A stretch of 64,000 bases of DNA, taken from assembly GCF_000020725.1 (NCBI RefSeq), contig NC_011146.1:1239501-1303500 (forward strand), given 5' to 3'. The DNA comes from Citrifermentans bemidjiense Bem. GTDB taxonomy: Bacteria; Desulfobacterota; Desulfuromonadia; Geobacterales; Geobacteraceae. The translations under genes were made by a program, and so were the position numbers. Each line of letters opens with the position of its first letter. The first letter of the stretch is position 1. This document shows, in pieces, positions 50,530 to 59,229 of this stretch. The notes beneath the pieces were generated by a model. It was not told the DNA's origin. It made no database searches and saw only the letters and a list, made by a program, of their open reading frames with translations.

Positions 50530-51855
50530 ATGAAACTGACCAAGATTCTCGCAACAACCGCAGTCCTCAGTCTTGCTACCGCTGGTAGCGCCCTTGCTTT
50601 CCACTCCGGCGGCGTCGCCGAGTGCGAAGGTTGCCACTCCATGCACAACTCGTATGAAGGTGCAGCCAATGTGACCGGCATGGCCCAGTATCAGTCCGGC
50701 CCGTACCTCCTGAAAGCTCAGGACCAGTCCGGTGCTTGCCTCAACTGCCACCAGGCTGCCGACACCACCCCGGGCCCCGTTACCGGTAAGGACAATGGCT
50801 ACCACATCTCCACCGCAAACGTTGTTGCAGCTGACAGCACCACCCCGGTCGAGCTGACCCCGGGCGGCGACTTCGCTTGGCTCAAGAAGACCATGAGCGG
50901 CTCCATCCGCGGCACGGCTACCTCTTGGGAAGGCGATCGTCACGGCCACAACGTGATCGCTGTCGACTTCGGCTACACCCAGGACAAGGTTCTGACTGCT
51001 GCCCCTGGTGGCACCTACCCGGCAGCCAACCTGGCCTGCTCCTCCTGCCACGATCCCCATGGCAAGTACCGTCGTCTTGCCGACGGCACCAAGGCCACTA
51101 CCGGTCTGCCGATTTTCAACTCCGGTTCCTACGTCAACAGCAAAGACCCGATCGCCAGTGTTTCCGCCGTCGGCGTGTACCGCCTCCTCGCAGGCGTGGG
51201 CTACCAGCCGAAGTCCCTTACCGGCTCCTACGCCTTCGCTAACCCGTCTCCGGACGCAGTTGCTCCGGCCAGCTACAACGGTCTCAACGACACCATCGCA
51301 GGCGGTAAAGACCGCGTTGCTTACGGCCAGGGTATGTCCGAGTGGTGTGCTAACTGCCACACCGCAATGCACAATGACACCTACACCTCCGGCACCAAAA
51401 GCCTGGTTCACCCGGCAGGTAACGGCGGCAAGCTGACCGGCGCCATCGCCGGCAACTACAACGCCTATGTTTCCTCCGGCATCAACGGCACCCCGGCTTC
51501 CAACGGCTACAGCGCCCTGGCTCCGTTCGAACTCGGTTCTGGCGACTACGCCGCCATCAAAACCTTCCAGGCTGCTCCGGCTGCCGCCAGCACCAGCAAC
51601 AACGTGCTCTGCCTCTCCTGCCACCGCGCTCACGCTTCCGGCTTTGAGAGCATGGCCCGCTACTACCTGGGCAACGAGTTCATGACCGTAGCTGACGCAA
51701 GCAACGCAGCCGCTTACGACTCCAGCACCACCGAGAACAAGATCAACACCGGCTACAGCGTCACCCAGCAGCAGAACGCTTACAACGGTCGTCCGGCTTC
51801 CCTCTTCGGACCGTACGCACGTGACTACTGCAACAAGTGCCACGCTAAAGACTAG
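50530..51855 (+). CDS. omcS: OmcS-family hexaheme nanowire cytochrome
   Basis: The start is ATG 50530 with aaaaggagag upstream; 441 residues. The signal peptide ends ATAGSALA, and the mature N-terminus FHSGGVAECEGCHSMHNS is the OmcS signature. Six heme motifs are present: CEGCH, CLNCH, CSSCH, CANCH, CLSCH and CNKCH. Further OmcS blocks are LTPGGDFAWLKKT, SCHDPHGKYRR, GTYPAANLACSS, YGQGMSEWCANCH and CHRAHASGF. OmcS polymerises outside the cell into micrometre-long heme filaments that carry electrons to Fe(III) oxides and electrodes. A strong terminator behind it and a sigma-54-like promoter in front make it a separate unit. Confidence 0.93.
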   Translation: MKLTKILATTAVLSLATAGSALAFHSGGVAECEGCHSMHNSYEGAANVTGMAQYQSGPYLLKAQDQSGACLNCHQAADTTPGPVTGKDNGYHISTANVVAADSTTPVELTPGGDFAWLKKTMSGSIRGTATSWEGDRHGHNVIAVDFGYTQDKVLTAAPGGTYPAANLACSSCHDPHGKYRRLADGTKATTGLPIFNSGSYVNSKDPIASVSAVGVYRLLAGVGYQPKSLTGSYAFANPSPDAVAPASYNGLNDTIAGGKDRVAYGQGMSEWCANCHTAMHNDTYTSGTKSLVHPAGNGGKLTGAIAGNYNAYVSSGINGTPASNGYSALAPFELGSGDYAAIKTFQAAPAAASTSNNVLCLSCHRAHASGFESMARYYLGNEFMTVADASNAAAYDSSTTENKINTGYSVTQQQNAYNGRPASLFGPYARDYCNKCHAKD

Positions 51856-51885
51856 TACGACAGCCTGATACTGTGTCATGTCATG

Positions 51886-51915
51886 AAGGGCCGGCTTAAT
51901 GCCGGCCCTTTTTTT
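51886..51915 (+). terminator. Rho-independent terminator after omcS
   Basis: AAGGGCCGGC (51886-51895) pairs perfectly with GCCGGCCCTT (51901-51910) around TTAAT and is followed by a T run. Confidence 0.93.
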
Positions 51916-51937
51916 GTCTTTTCTTTACCATAATCCT

Positions 51938-51966
51938 TTGACTTTGTGGCGCGTTGCCGCTAACAT
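51938..51966 (+). promoter_or_regulatory. Sigma-70-type promoter before the OmcT-like gene
   Basis: TTGACT (51938-51943) and TAACAT (51961-51966) are spaced by 17 bases. The leader to ATG 52298 would be about 325 bases; this stretch (51967-52297) shows no gene and no riboswitch core I could identify, but its length leaves room for regulation. Confidence 0.5.
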
Positions 51967-52297
51967 GGCGCCGCGTCTTGGTTTCGGTCCGCCTGTCGGT
52001 GACGGCAAATGGACTGTTTGTGCAGATGGAATGCTAATTGCAAAACGGTAAACACTCCCCCAAGTCGCCGCGCCGCACCTTTGCCGGCCGGCCGGGTCAG
52101 CTGGTCTTTCTTTTCAGCCCTGGCTGCCTTGCAAAAATCGCAAAATCGCTACTTTCCCGTGTTGCGGCAAGGGGGGCTGGGGAGCCACCTGGAGCGGCAT
52201 CTCACCATTCCCTCATGCGACCTTGGTCTTATGGCGGAGGCGGCGGAGCGACATGCCGTCAAAAGACGTAAGGCTGTTGCGTGGGGAGGCTTGATCC

Positions 52298-53632
52298 ATG
52301 CTTTTCAACCTGAGGTCACTCTTGAGGATATCCAAACTTTCCGCCTTGTTTCTCTTCGGTGCGGTCTGCGGCGCTCTTATGTCTTCCCACCCGGCTCTGG
52401 GGTTTCATTCCGGCGGGGTGGGTGAGTGCGAAGGGTGCCATACCATGCACAACTCCAAGGAAGGGACCAACGTAGGTGCCGGCGGCGCTGCGCTGCTCAA
52501 GGGAAGCGATGCGACCTCCACATGTCTTCTATGCCACCAGGCTAGCAACCTCCCCGGCCCTACTACCTTCCACGTCAGCACCCCCGACGGCGAGATCCTG
52601 GCGGGGAGCCCGCCCAAACAGCTAAGCCCCGGAGGTGACTTCGCCTGGCTCAAGAAGACCTTCACCTGGTATCCGGACATGGTGTCACCGCTCAAAACCA
52701 GCCCCGGCGAACGCCACGGCCACAACGTGGTTTCGCTGGACTTCGGATACCAGCCGGACGGTACCCACCTCACCGCTCCCGGCGGGGGGTACCCATCCCA
52801 GTCGCTCTCCTGCATCAGTTGCCACGATCCGCACGGGAAGTACCGCCGGAACCTGGACGGGAGCGTCACCACGGATGGACATCCCATAAAGGCCTCCGGG
52901 TCGTTCGACGTGAGCCCCGCGCCTGACGCCCAGACTTCGGTCGGCTCCTATCGCATGTTGGGCGGTTCCGGATACGCCCCGAAAGGTGTCGGCGGCGCCT
53001 TAGCCTTCATCTATCCTCCGCCGGTGGCGCTGGCGCCGCTGAACGCCAACCGCTCAGAAGCGACATCCCAGACCCGCGTGGCTTACGGCTCCGGGATGTC
53101 TGACTGGTGCCGGAACTGTCATACCGGCAACGTCCATAACGGCGCCAACGGCTTCCTGCACCCTACCTCGGGATCGGCTTCGGGCAGTTCCACGGGCACG
53201 CTCGACTCCACGATGACGGCCTACTACAACAGCTACGTCAAGAACGGCGACTTGAGCGGGATCGAAGCCACCGCCTACCTCTCCTTAGTCCCCTTCGAGA
53301 TCGGGACCAGTAGCTACTTCGTGCTGCAGAGCATCCTTGGGAACACACCAACCAAGGGACCAAACAGCGCCGACGGTACGCCTTCGGTCATGTGCCTTTC
53401 CTGCCACCGTGCCCATGCCAGCTCCTGGGATTACGGCACGAGGTGGAATGCGAACACGTCGCAGATCGGGTCCAATGGCAAGTATTCCGAAGAGGGGGCG
53501 CTCTACCAGCCTTATGGGCAGGGGCGTACCGAGGCCGAGGCGCTGCAGGGGTATTATCAGATCCCCGAGACGAAGTTTGATCCCAACCAGCAGAAGCTTT
53601 GCTACAAGTGTCATGCAACTCTGCCGCAATGA
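52298..53632 (+). CDS. OmcS/OmcT-like hexaheme cytochrome
   Basis: The 444-residue product follows a strong ribosome site (ggggagg). The signal peptide ends about SSHPALG; the mature start FHSGGVGECEGCHTMHNS is OmcS-like. Six hemes are visible: CEGCH, CLLCH, CISCH, CRNCH, CLSCH and CYKCH. It shares LSPGGDFAWLKKTFTW, GERHGHNVVSLDFGYQ, SCHDPHGKYRR and CHRAHAS with the upstream protein but differs more in the second half. By position and similarity it corresponds to OmcT of G. sulfurreducens. It may form its own filaments or tune OmcS assembly. Confidence 0.88.
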   Translation: MLFNLRSLLRISKLSALFLFGAVCGALMSSHPALGFHSGGVGECEGCHTMHNSKEGTNVGAGGAALLKGSDATSTCLLCHQASNLPGPTTFHVSTPDGEILAGSPPKQLSPGGDFAWLKKTFTWYPDMVSPLKTSPGERHGHNVVSLDFGYQPDGTHLTAPGGGYPSQSLSCISCHDPHGKYRRNLDGSVTTDGHPIKASGSFDVSPAPDAQTSVGSYRMLGGSGYAPKGVGGALAFIYPPPVALAPLNANRSEATSQTRVAYGSGMSDWCRNCHTGNVHNGANGFLHPTSGSASGSSTGTLDSTMTAYYNSYVKNGDLSGIEATAYLSLVPFEIGTSSYFVLQSILGNTPTKGPNSADGTPSVMCLSCHRAHASSWDYGTRWNANTSQIGSNGKYSEEGALYQPYGQGRTEAEALQGYYQIPETKFDPNQQKLCYKCHATLPQ

Positions 53633-53695
53633 CCCTTTAACGCATCGCCGCAGGGCGGCCCGCCGTCCGGCGATGCCCTCGCCGCGTAGAGAGAG

Positions 53696-55105
53696 ATGAG
53701 CATGCATATCAAGACGGTTGCAATACTTCTTGTCCTTCTGTTCTGCGGTGCCTGCGCCTCGCAGGTCACCCTGCAGAAACCGGTGTCGACTGATGATGGC
53801 GAAATCTACCTCTACGCGCAGCCGCTCCCCCAGGAGGCGACCGGGCTGCGCTTTCGCCTGAGGGAGGTGGTTGCGGTAAAAGGTGACGGTACGGAGGTAC
53901 CTCTAACCGTTACGCTCCCCGATGTCAGGCCGGAAAACCTGGACCGCCAGCGGCTCATCTGCCGCGGCGACCTTCCTCCCGGTCCGTACCTGGGCTTTTA
54001 CCTGATGGCGGACCAGGCCTTTAGCCCTGGGGAAAAAGGCGAAAAAGAGCTGACCGTCGCCGAAAAGCGCGAGATGCTTAGCTTCCCTTTCACTGTGAAG
54101 CGCAGACAGGCCGAGCTCTTTTCCCTTTCCTTCAAGGTCGGGGAATCTCTCCAAGGGGCTACCGGGTTCCGGCCGGTCTTCGTCTGCGGCACCTTGCCCA
54201 AGCCGTTGACCAACCTGACCGGCTACGTCACCGATTACGCCGCCGGCGCCATCACAGTTTTCGACAAGAAATCGGGCGAGGCCCTGGACGTCATAAAAAC
54301 CGAGCGCGCCCCCAAAACGGTCGTCTTTGACAGGGACAAGCTGCGGGCATACGTCGTGGCCTCCGCGGACGATGCCGTCGAGGTCGTCGATATCAGGTCG
54401 GGGCAGGTGATCAACACCATCCGCATGACCAGCGGGGACCGGCCCTGTGATGCTCTGCTGACTCCCGACGGGGCTACCCTGATCGTGGTCAATCAGGGGA
54501 CCAACACGGTGAGTTTCATCGACCCCAATTCCAACTTCGAGTCGACCAGGGTCAGGGTCGGCAACAGCCCGGGGAGCATAATCCTCGACCCCCAAGGGAA
54601 GAGGGCGTACATCTTCAACACTCTCTCGAGCAACTTCTCGGTGCTGGATGTAAGCGCACGGGTAGTGCTGGCCACGGTGCCGACCGAGTCGGTGCCGGTC
54701 AGGGGTGATTTCAGCAGGCAGGGGGACAGGCTTTACGTCTTCCACCAATGGTCTCCCTCCCTGCTGGTCTACGACACGGCGTCCCTCACCGTTTTCAAAA
54801 GGATCTATACGGGGCTTGGGGTGAGCGCCGTCAAGGTGGACCGCAACACCGACCGCCTGTACGTGGCGAAGAAGGACAGCCGGGTGATCGAGGTCTACGA
54901 CCCTTTTTCACTGATACCGATCGATTTTCTGGAAGCGGGAGGGTGGGCGTCCTACATGCTCATTGACGCGGATGAGAACAACTTGTTGCTGGTGCTTCCG
55001 GAGAGAAACGCCCTCCAGAGCATCAACCTGATAAGTAAAAGAAGCCGTTTCTTCATGGACACAGGCCGCGCACCCTACTGGTCTGCAATCATGGGTGAGA
55101 GGTAA
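53696..55105 (+). CDS. YncE-like beta-propeller lipoprotein
   Basis: The 469-residue protein has a lipoprotein signal with Cys in LFCGACAS. An N-terminal domain (about 25-160) is unfamiliar, with GEIYLYAQPLPQEATGLRFR. From about 170 it is a seven-bladed propeller of the YVTN/YncE type: GYVTDYAAGAITVFDKKSGE, VVDIRSGQVINTIR, CDALLTPDGATLIVVNQGTN and GRAPYWSAIMGE at the end. It follows the OmcT-like gene by 63 bases and precedes the barrel gene by 6, so it likely works with the outer-membrane barrel in filament export or anchoring. Confidence 0.8.
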   Translation: MSMHIKTVAILLVLLFCGACASQVTLQKPVSTDDGEIYLYAQPLPQEATGLRFRLREVVAVKGDGTEVPLTVTLPDVRPENLDRQRLICRGDLPPGPYLGFYLMADQAFSPGEKGEKELTVAEKREMLSFPFTVKRRQAELFSLSFKVGESLQGATGFRPVFVCGTLPKPLTNLTGYVTDYAAGAITVFDKKSGEALDVIKTERAPKTVVFDRDKLRAYVVASADDAVEVVDIRSGQVINTIRMTSGDRPCDALLTPDGATLIVVNQGTNTVSFIDPNSNFESTRVRVGNSPGSIILDPQGKRAYIFNTLSSNFSVLDVSARVVLATVPTESVPVRGDFSRQGDRLYVFHQWSPSLLVYDTASLTVFKRIYTGLGVSAVKVDRNTDRLYVAKKDSRVIEVYDPFSLIPIDFLEAGGWASYMLIDADENNLLLVLPERNALQSINLISKRSRFFMDTGRAPYWSAIMGER

Positions 55106-55111
55106 CCTGCT

Positions 55112-57390
55112 GTGAGGATGCGGAATGGTAACGTGACTGCGGCACTGCCGCTGATGAAAAGCGGTGCGCCCGTGGCGCTCGCCCTTGCGCTGTGCAGCGT
55201 CCCTTGTGTCGCCTTGGCCGATGGCCTCAGCGGCTTTTTGGAGTACGGCTTCGGGAGCAGTACCAACAAACTCCAGGACGTGTCCGGGGCGACCACGAGC
55301 AGCAGAAGCACCAGTTTCCTGCAGCGCTATAACCTGGCCTTCGACAGGTCCTTGTACCCGACCCTGTTCATAAAAGGGGGGGGCTTTTCGAGACGACCAC
55401 CCAGCAAGGCACTAACGAAGGGATTGACAGCAGGTCAACGGTGCAGCGCCTGAGCCCATATGTGGAGCTGGACCTGAGAAATCCCTTCGTGAGCTCCGGC
55501 ATCGGGTACCGGCGCCGGGAGGATATGGCCAGCACCAACGGCGTCTCCGTTCCGAAGGAGATACAAGACAACTACACCTTCGACCTCGGCCTGAACCCGT
55601 CGGACCTCCCCACTTTTAGTTTCAATTACGGGCACAGGGACCTGTACGACGAGAACCGCACCCAGCAGAATCTCTCGCTGGATGACTTTAACTGGTCAAG
55701 CAACTACCGATCTGTGAAGGGATTCGAGCTGAACTACAGCGGCAGCTATAACATGATGCAGGACCTTCTGCTCGTTTCAGAAAACACCTCGCTCAACAAT
55801 GCAGTTCGCGTCGCCTATTCGGGAAAGCTCCCGTGGCAAGAGATGAGCTATCAGACCAACTACAACTTCAACATGCAGAACTCGCAGGTCACTTCCAAAG
55901 GCAACAACAGTGCGTCCTCCTACGTACCCCAAGTCGGACAGCAGCTCTCCCTGGTGACCGGCAGCGTGAGCCCCACAGCTACCGAAGGGCAACTGGGAAG
56001 CTTCCAGTCTCTGAACCTGGTACTCCCTCAGGGGGAGCTTCCCCCTGCAGTTCCCAAGCAGAACAACATCGGGATGTCGTTTCCGGCCTACACCGAGGTG
56101 AGCACACTCTTTTTGGCCGTGACCTCTACTACCTCTACAACGCTCAGCGGAGCGTACCCGAGCGTCGCCAGCCTCAATAATTACTCGGGGCTGTTCACCT
56201 GGCAGATTTACACCAGCGAGGACGGGTTGAATTGGTCCATTCCGCCGGGGATGGCACTGCAGGTCCGCGCCGGCCACAATCCGGCCGCGCCCGGTACCGA
56301 CCCGACCGGTTTCGTTTTCACCTTCCCGGTGCTGCGGACCCGGTACATCAAGATCGTTGAGACACCAGTCAAGTTGACGGCGCCGTTTCCTAACGACATC
56401 AACAAGGACAGTATCATGGCTGCGAACCTGCAGTCGTTAACCGTGCTTCAGGCTGCGGCGGGAAAATCCGCTTCTTCCAGCAGCTCCGGCGGGATCTTCG
56501 ATTTCAACGCGAGGGCACAGCTGTTGCCGAACGTTTCCTACGACTTCGGGCTCGTCTTCACGCACGCCGAGACGGCTCAGTCCTCGTTCAGCACCAGTAC
56601 CCTTGTGAACAACGGAGTTTCTCTCGCGTACCGCGTCAGCGATGCCGCCTCGCTGAACGGCCGTCTCACCGAAGAGTTCAGCCTCGATCCCGAAGGTAAG
56701 ATGAGGAACACCCTGACCTATAACGCGGGCTTTTCGCTGATGTCTTTGCCGACCCTGACCCACTCGCTGGTCTACGGCGGCAGAACCGAGTTCGCCAACG
56801 GGCAGACGGCAGTCAACAACTCGGTCTTCCTGAACAACTCGGCACAGCTCTACAAGGGGCTCTCTTCCGTCGTCGCCGCGGGGTACAGCACCACCAGCCG
56901 TTCCACCGGCGAGCAGTCGGAAACGGTCACCTTTACCTTTGGCGCGGACATCGTGCCCAACAGGTACCTGACCACAAGCCTCAGCTATCAGGACCAGACG
57001 GGGCAGCAGACAGGCGGCGGGCACCCCGACAGCAAGACCTTCACGCGCACCACCGCTGTGAATGCCACCTACCGCCCCTTCGAAGCCCTTTATCTCACCG
57101 GCGGCTACGGCATGACCATGCAAAACGACAGGGAAAACGTCACGTTGCAAAACTACAGCATCGGCTGGGCACCGTTCCGGGGGGGGGACTTGCAGTTCTC
57201 CTTGGCCTACAACGAGGCTCTCGATTCCACCGGCAACCAGAAGACCAGGAGCCTCGCGCCCAGCCTAAGGTGGAACATCCGCCCCGGTTCATCTCTGGAT
57301 GCTTCCTACAGTGTGCAGCACACTGACAGTGAACTGTCCGGTTCAACCGACTCCAGAACCTTCAGCGCTCAGTTGCGTATAGCACTCTAG
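55112..57390 (+). CDS. Large outer-membrane beta-barrel with F5/8-like insert, frameshifted at a G8 run
   Basis: The gene starts at GTG 55112 (ATG 55118 possible) with a signal peptide (VALALALCSVPCVALADG). After FDRSLYPTLFIKGGG the frame is lost at eight G (55376-55383); the -1 frame continues at once as LFETTTQQGTNEGIDSRST and stays open to 57390. Joined, the product has about 759 residues of alternating beta-strands typical of an outer-membrane barrel (LRIAL at the end). Between about 55940 and 56450 a discoidin-like domain is inserted (WQIYTSEDGLNWS, TRYIKIVETPV). It is the likely pore or anchor of the nanowire locus. Confidence 0.8.
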
Positions 57391-57410
57391 CCTTACAGGA
57401 GATTCACGAT

Positions 57411-58001
57411 ATGACAAAAGCCAGAAAGATCACCTACTGGAACTTCCGACTCTACCTCCTGCTGGTACTGGTATCGTTGCTGCTCCCTGGCTGCGGCGGC
57501 AAAACCGGCGTTTACCTGGATTCCTCCATGGATTTCGGTGCCGTGCACTCGGTGGCCGTGATGCCGCTCGCCAACCTCACCAGGGAGCAACAGGCGGCCG
57601 ACCGGGTACGCGACGTCTTCAGCACCGCGTTCATGGCCAGCAGCGGCATCTACGTCATCCCGCCTGGCGAAGTCATGCGCGGTATCGTCAATTCCAGCAT
57701 CGCCAACCCCAGCAGCCCTACCTCGGACGAGGTGGTCAAGTTCTGCAAGGCGACCAAGACAGACGCCCTTTTTACCGGCGTGATCCGTGAATATGGTGAC
57801 GTGCGGTCGGGAACCGCCACCGCCAACGTCATTTCGATGAGCATGCAGATGATTGAAGGACAGACAGGTAAGGTCATCTGGTCTGGGGACGCGACCCAGG
57901 GGGGGGTCGGCATGAGTGACCGCCTGTTGGGCGGCGGCGGGCAACCGCTCAACGTCATCACGGAAAAGGCCGTTTATGATCTGCTCCGCAAGCTTTTTTA
58001 A
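57411..58001 (+). CDS. LpoB/CsgG-like lipoprotein
   Basis: The 196-residue protein has a lipobox (LLLPGC) and then a compact alpha/beta domain: SVAVMPLANLTREQQAADRV, YVIPPGEVMRGIVNSSIANP, ALFTGVIREYGDVRSGTATA and GQTGKVIWSGDATQGGVGMS. This pattern (VAVMPxxNLT, TGVI, GKVIWSGDA) is shared by LpoB, GNA1162/DUF799 and the periplasmic part of CsgG. It is an outer-membrane lipoprotein, probably a partner of the barrel encoded 20 bases upstream. The next gene overlaps it by 26 bases. Confidence 0.72.
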   Translation: MTKARKITYWNFRLYLLLVLVSLLLPGCGGKTGVYLDSSMDFGAVHSVAVMPLANLTREQQAADRVRDVFSTAFMASSGIYVIPPGEVMRGIVNSSIANPSSPTSDEVVKFCKATKTDALFTGVIREYGDVRSGTATANVISMSMQMIEGQTGKVIWSGDATQGGVGMSDRLLGGGGQPLNVITEKAVYDLLRKLF

Positions 58002-59103
58002 AAAAATTGCAATTCTGGCGTCCGCGGCGCTGATCTGCCTGCCAGGGTGCGCTGCGCACCAGGTTGCGCAACCAGCAGGGCCAGCAACTGCACTCGGGGT
58101 GAAGTTTGTCGTATTCCCTGTCGATAACCTGACTGGAGCCTATGCCCCGATCAAGGCATTCGGCAAGGCGTGGCTCGGGAAGCTCCAGGAGTTCGAGATT
58201 GCTGTGATTGACGATGCAACCCGGGAAAAGATCCTGGCCGAACACCGTATCAGGTCGATCTCGGGTGTCGATTCCATCTCAGCAAAAGCCTTCCGGGAGG
58301 AGGCAGGCGCCGCAGGGATCTTCATCACCTCCCTGGAGTATTACCGCGACGCATATCCGCCTAAGCTCGCCGTGTTCGCGAGGCTTGTTTCCACAGAGGA
58401 TACGCCTAGGATCCTCTGGATGGGGAGCGTGGGGATGGCAGGCGACGATGCCCCTGGTTTGCTCGACCTCGGCCTCATCAAGGATTACGAGGCGCTGCAG
58501 GAGTTGGCTTTGCAGCATTTGGCCGATTCCTTCGGCAGATGGCTCGATGAGCAGCGCCGTGACGTCGCCGCCGGCGATGTTGAGCGGCGCTTTCGCCCGA
58601 AACTGATGTACAACCAATCGCCATTACGGGACGCGGAAAAAGCGACCGTCGCCGTCGTGCCCCTGTACAACGACAGCCAAAGAAAACGCGCCGGAGAGTT
58701 AATGCAGCTCCATTTCATCAGCCAATTGCTGGAAACGGGGAGCATCCAGCCCATCGAGCCCGGCGTTGTCCGGGAGAAGATGCTCAATTCCCGTATGATC
58801 ATGCGCGAAGGCATTTCGGTGAGGGACGTCGACATCCTCACCTATGTCCTTGGCGCGGACGACGTGCTTTCGGGGACGGTGTTCGACTACTACGATCCGC
58901 AAGGCGGCAACGGAACCCCTGTTGTCGACTTCACCACGCTGCTGATGCGGAAGTCCGACCGCAGGATCGTTTTCAAGTCCAAGAGCTCGAATATGGGGAC
59001 GGACGGCGTCTACTTTTTCGACCGGGGCAGACAGAACAATGCCAATGTCATGGCTGAGGCGATGACGCACAGCGTGGTGCGGAACATGGTGCGCGCGAAA
59101 TAG
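57976..59103 (+). CDS. Two-domain LpoB/CsgG-like lipoprotein
   Basis: I start at ATG 57976, inside the 3' end of the previous gene, because it opens directly into a lipoprotein signal with Cys in ICLPGCA. The 375-residue product seems to hold two copies of the same kind of domain: KFVVFPVDNLTGAYAPIKAF to LEYYRDAYPPKLAVFARLVS, and ATVAVVPLYNDSQRKRAGEL to GTVFDYYDPQGGNGTPVVDF. The second is longer. It probably forms a complex with the smaller lipoprotein and the barrel at the outer membrane. Confidence 0.72.
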   Translation: MICSASFFKKIAILASAALICLPGCAAHQVAQPAGPATALGVKFVVFPVDNLTGAYAPIKAFGKAWLGKLQEFEIAVIDDATREKILAEHRIRSISGVDSISAKAFREEAGAAGIFITSLEYYRDAYPPKLAVFARLVSTEDTPRILWMGSVGMAGDDAPGLLDLGLIKDYEALQELALQHLADSFGRWLDEQRRDVAAGDVERRFRPKLMYNQSPLRDAEKATVAVVPLYNDSQRKRAGELMQLHFISQLLETGSIQPIEPGVVREKMLNSRMIMREGISVRDVDILTYVLGADDVLSGTVFDYYDPQGGNGTPVVDFTTLLMRKSDRRIVFKSKSSNMGTDGVYFFDRGRQNNANVMAEAMTHSVVRNMVRAK

Positions 59104-59229
59104 GTCGCAGAGGTTTCCGCCGGGAGGGCTGGGCTATTTTTCGGGTTGCTATTCGTACTGAATTTATCTAGGATTCGATGCTCGTTTTGGAGTGTTACGT
59201 TACTCAACCAATGTTGAAAGTGAGGAGCA

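Noticed and set aside
50512-51879. A 455-codon open frame antisense to omcS
   Set aside because: It is a shadow of the heme-protein codon pattern: low-complexity Val/Gly/Ala sequence, no ribosome site, and it covers a certain cytochrome gene.
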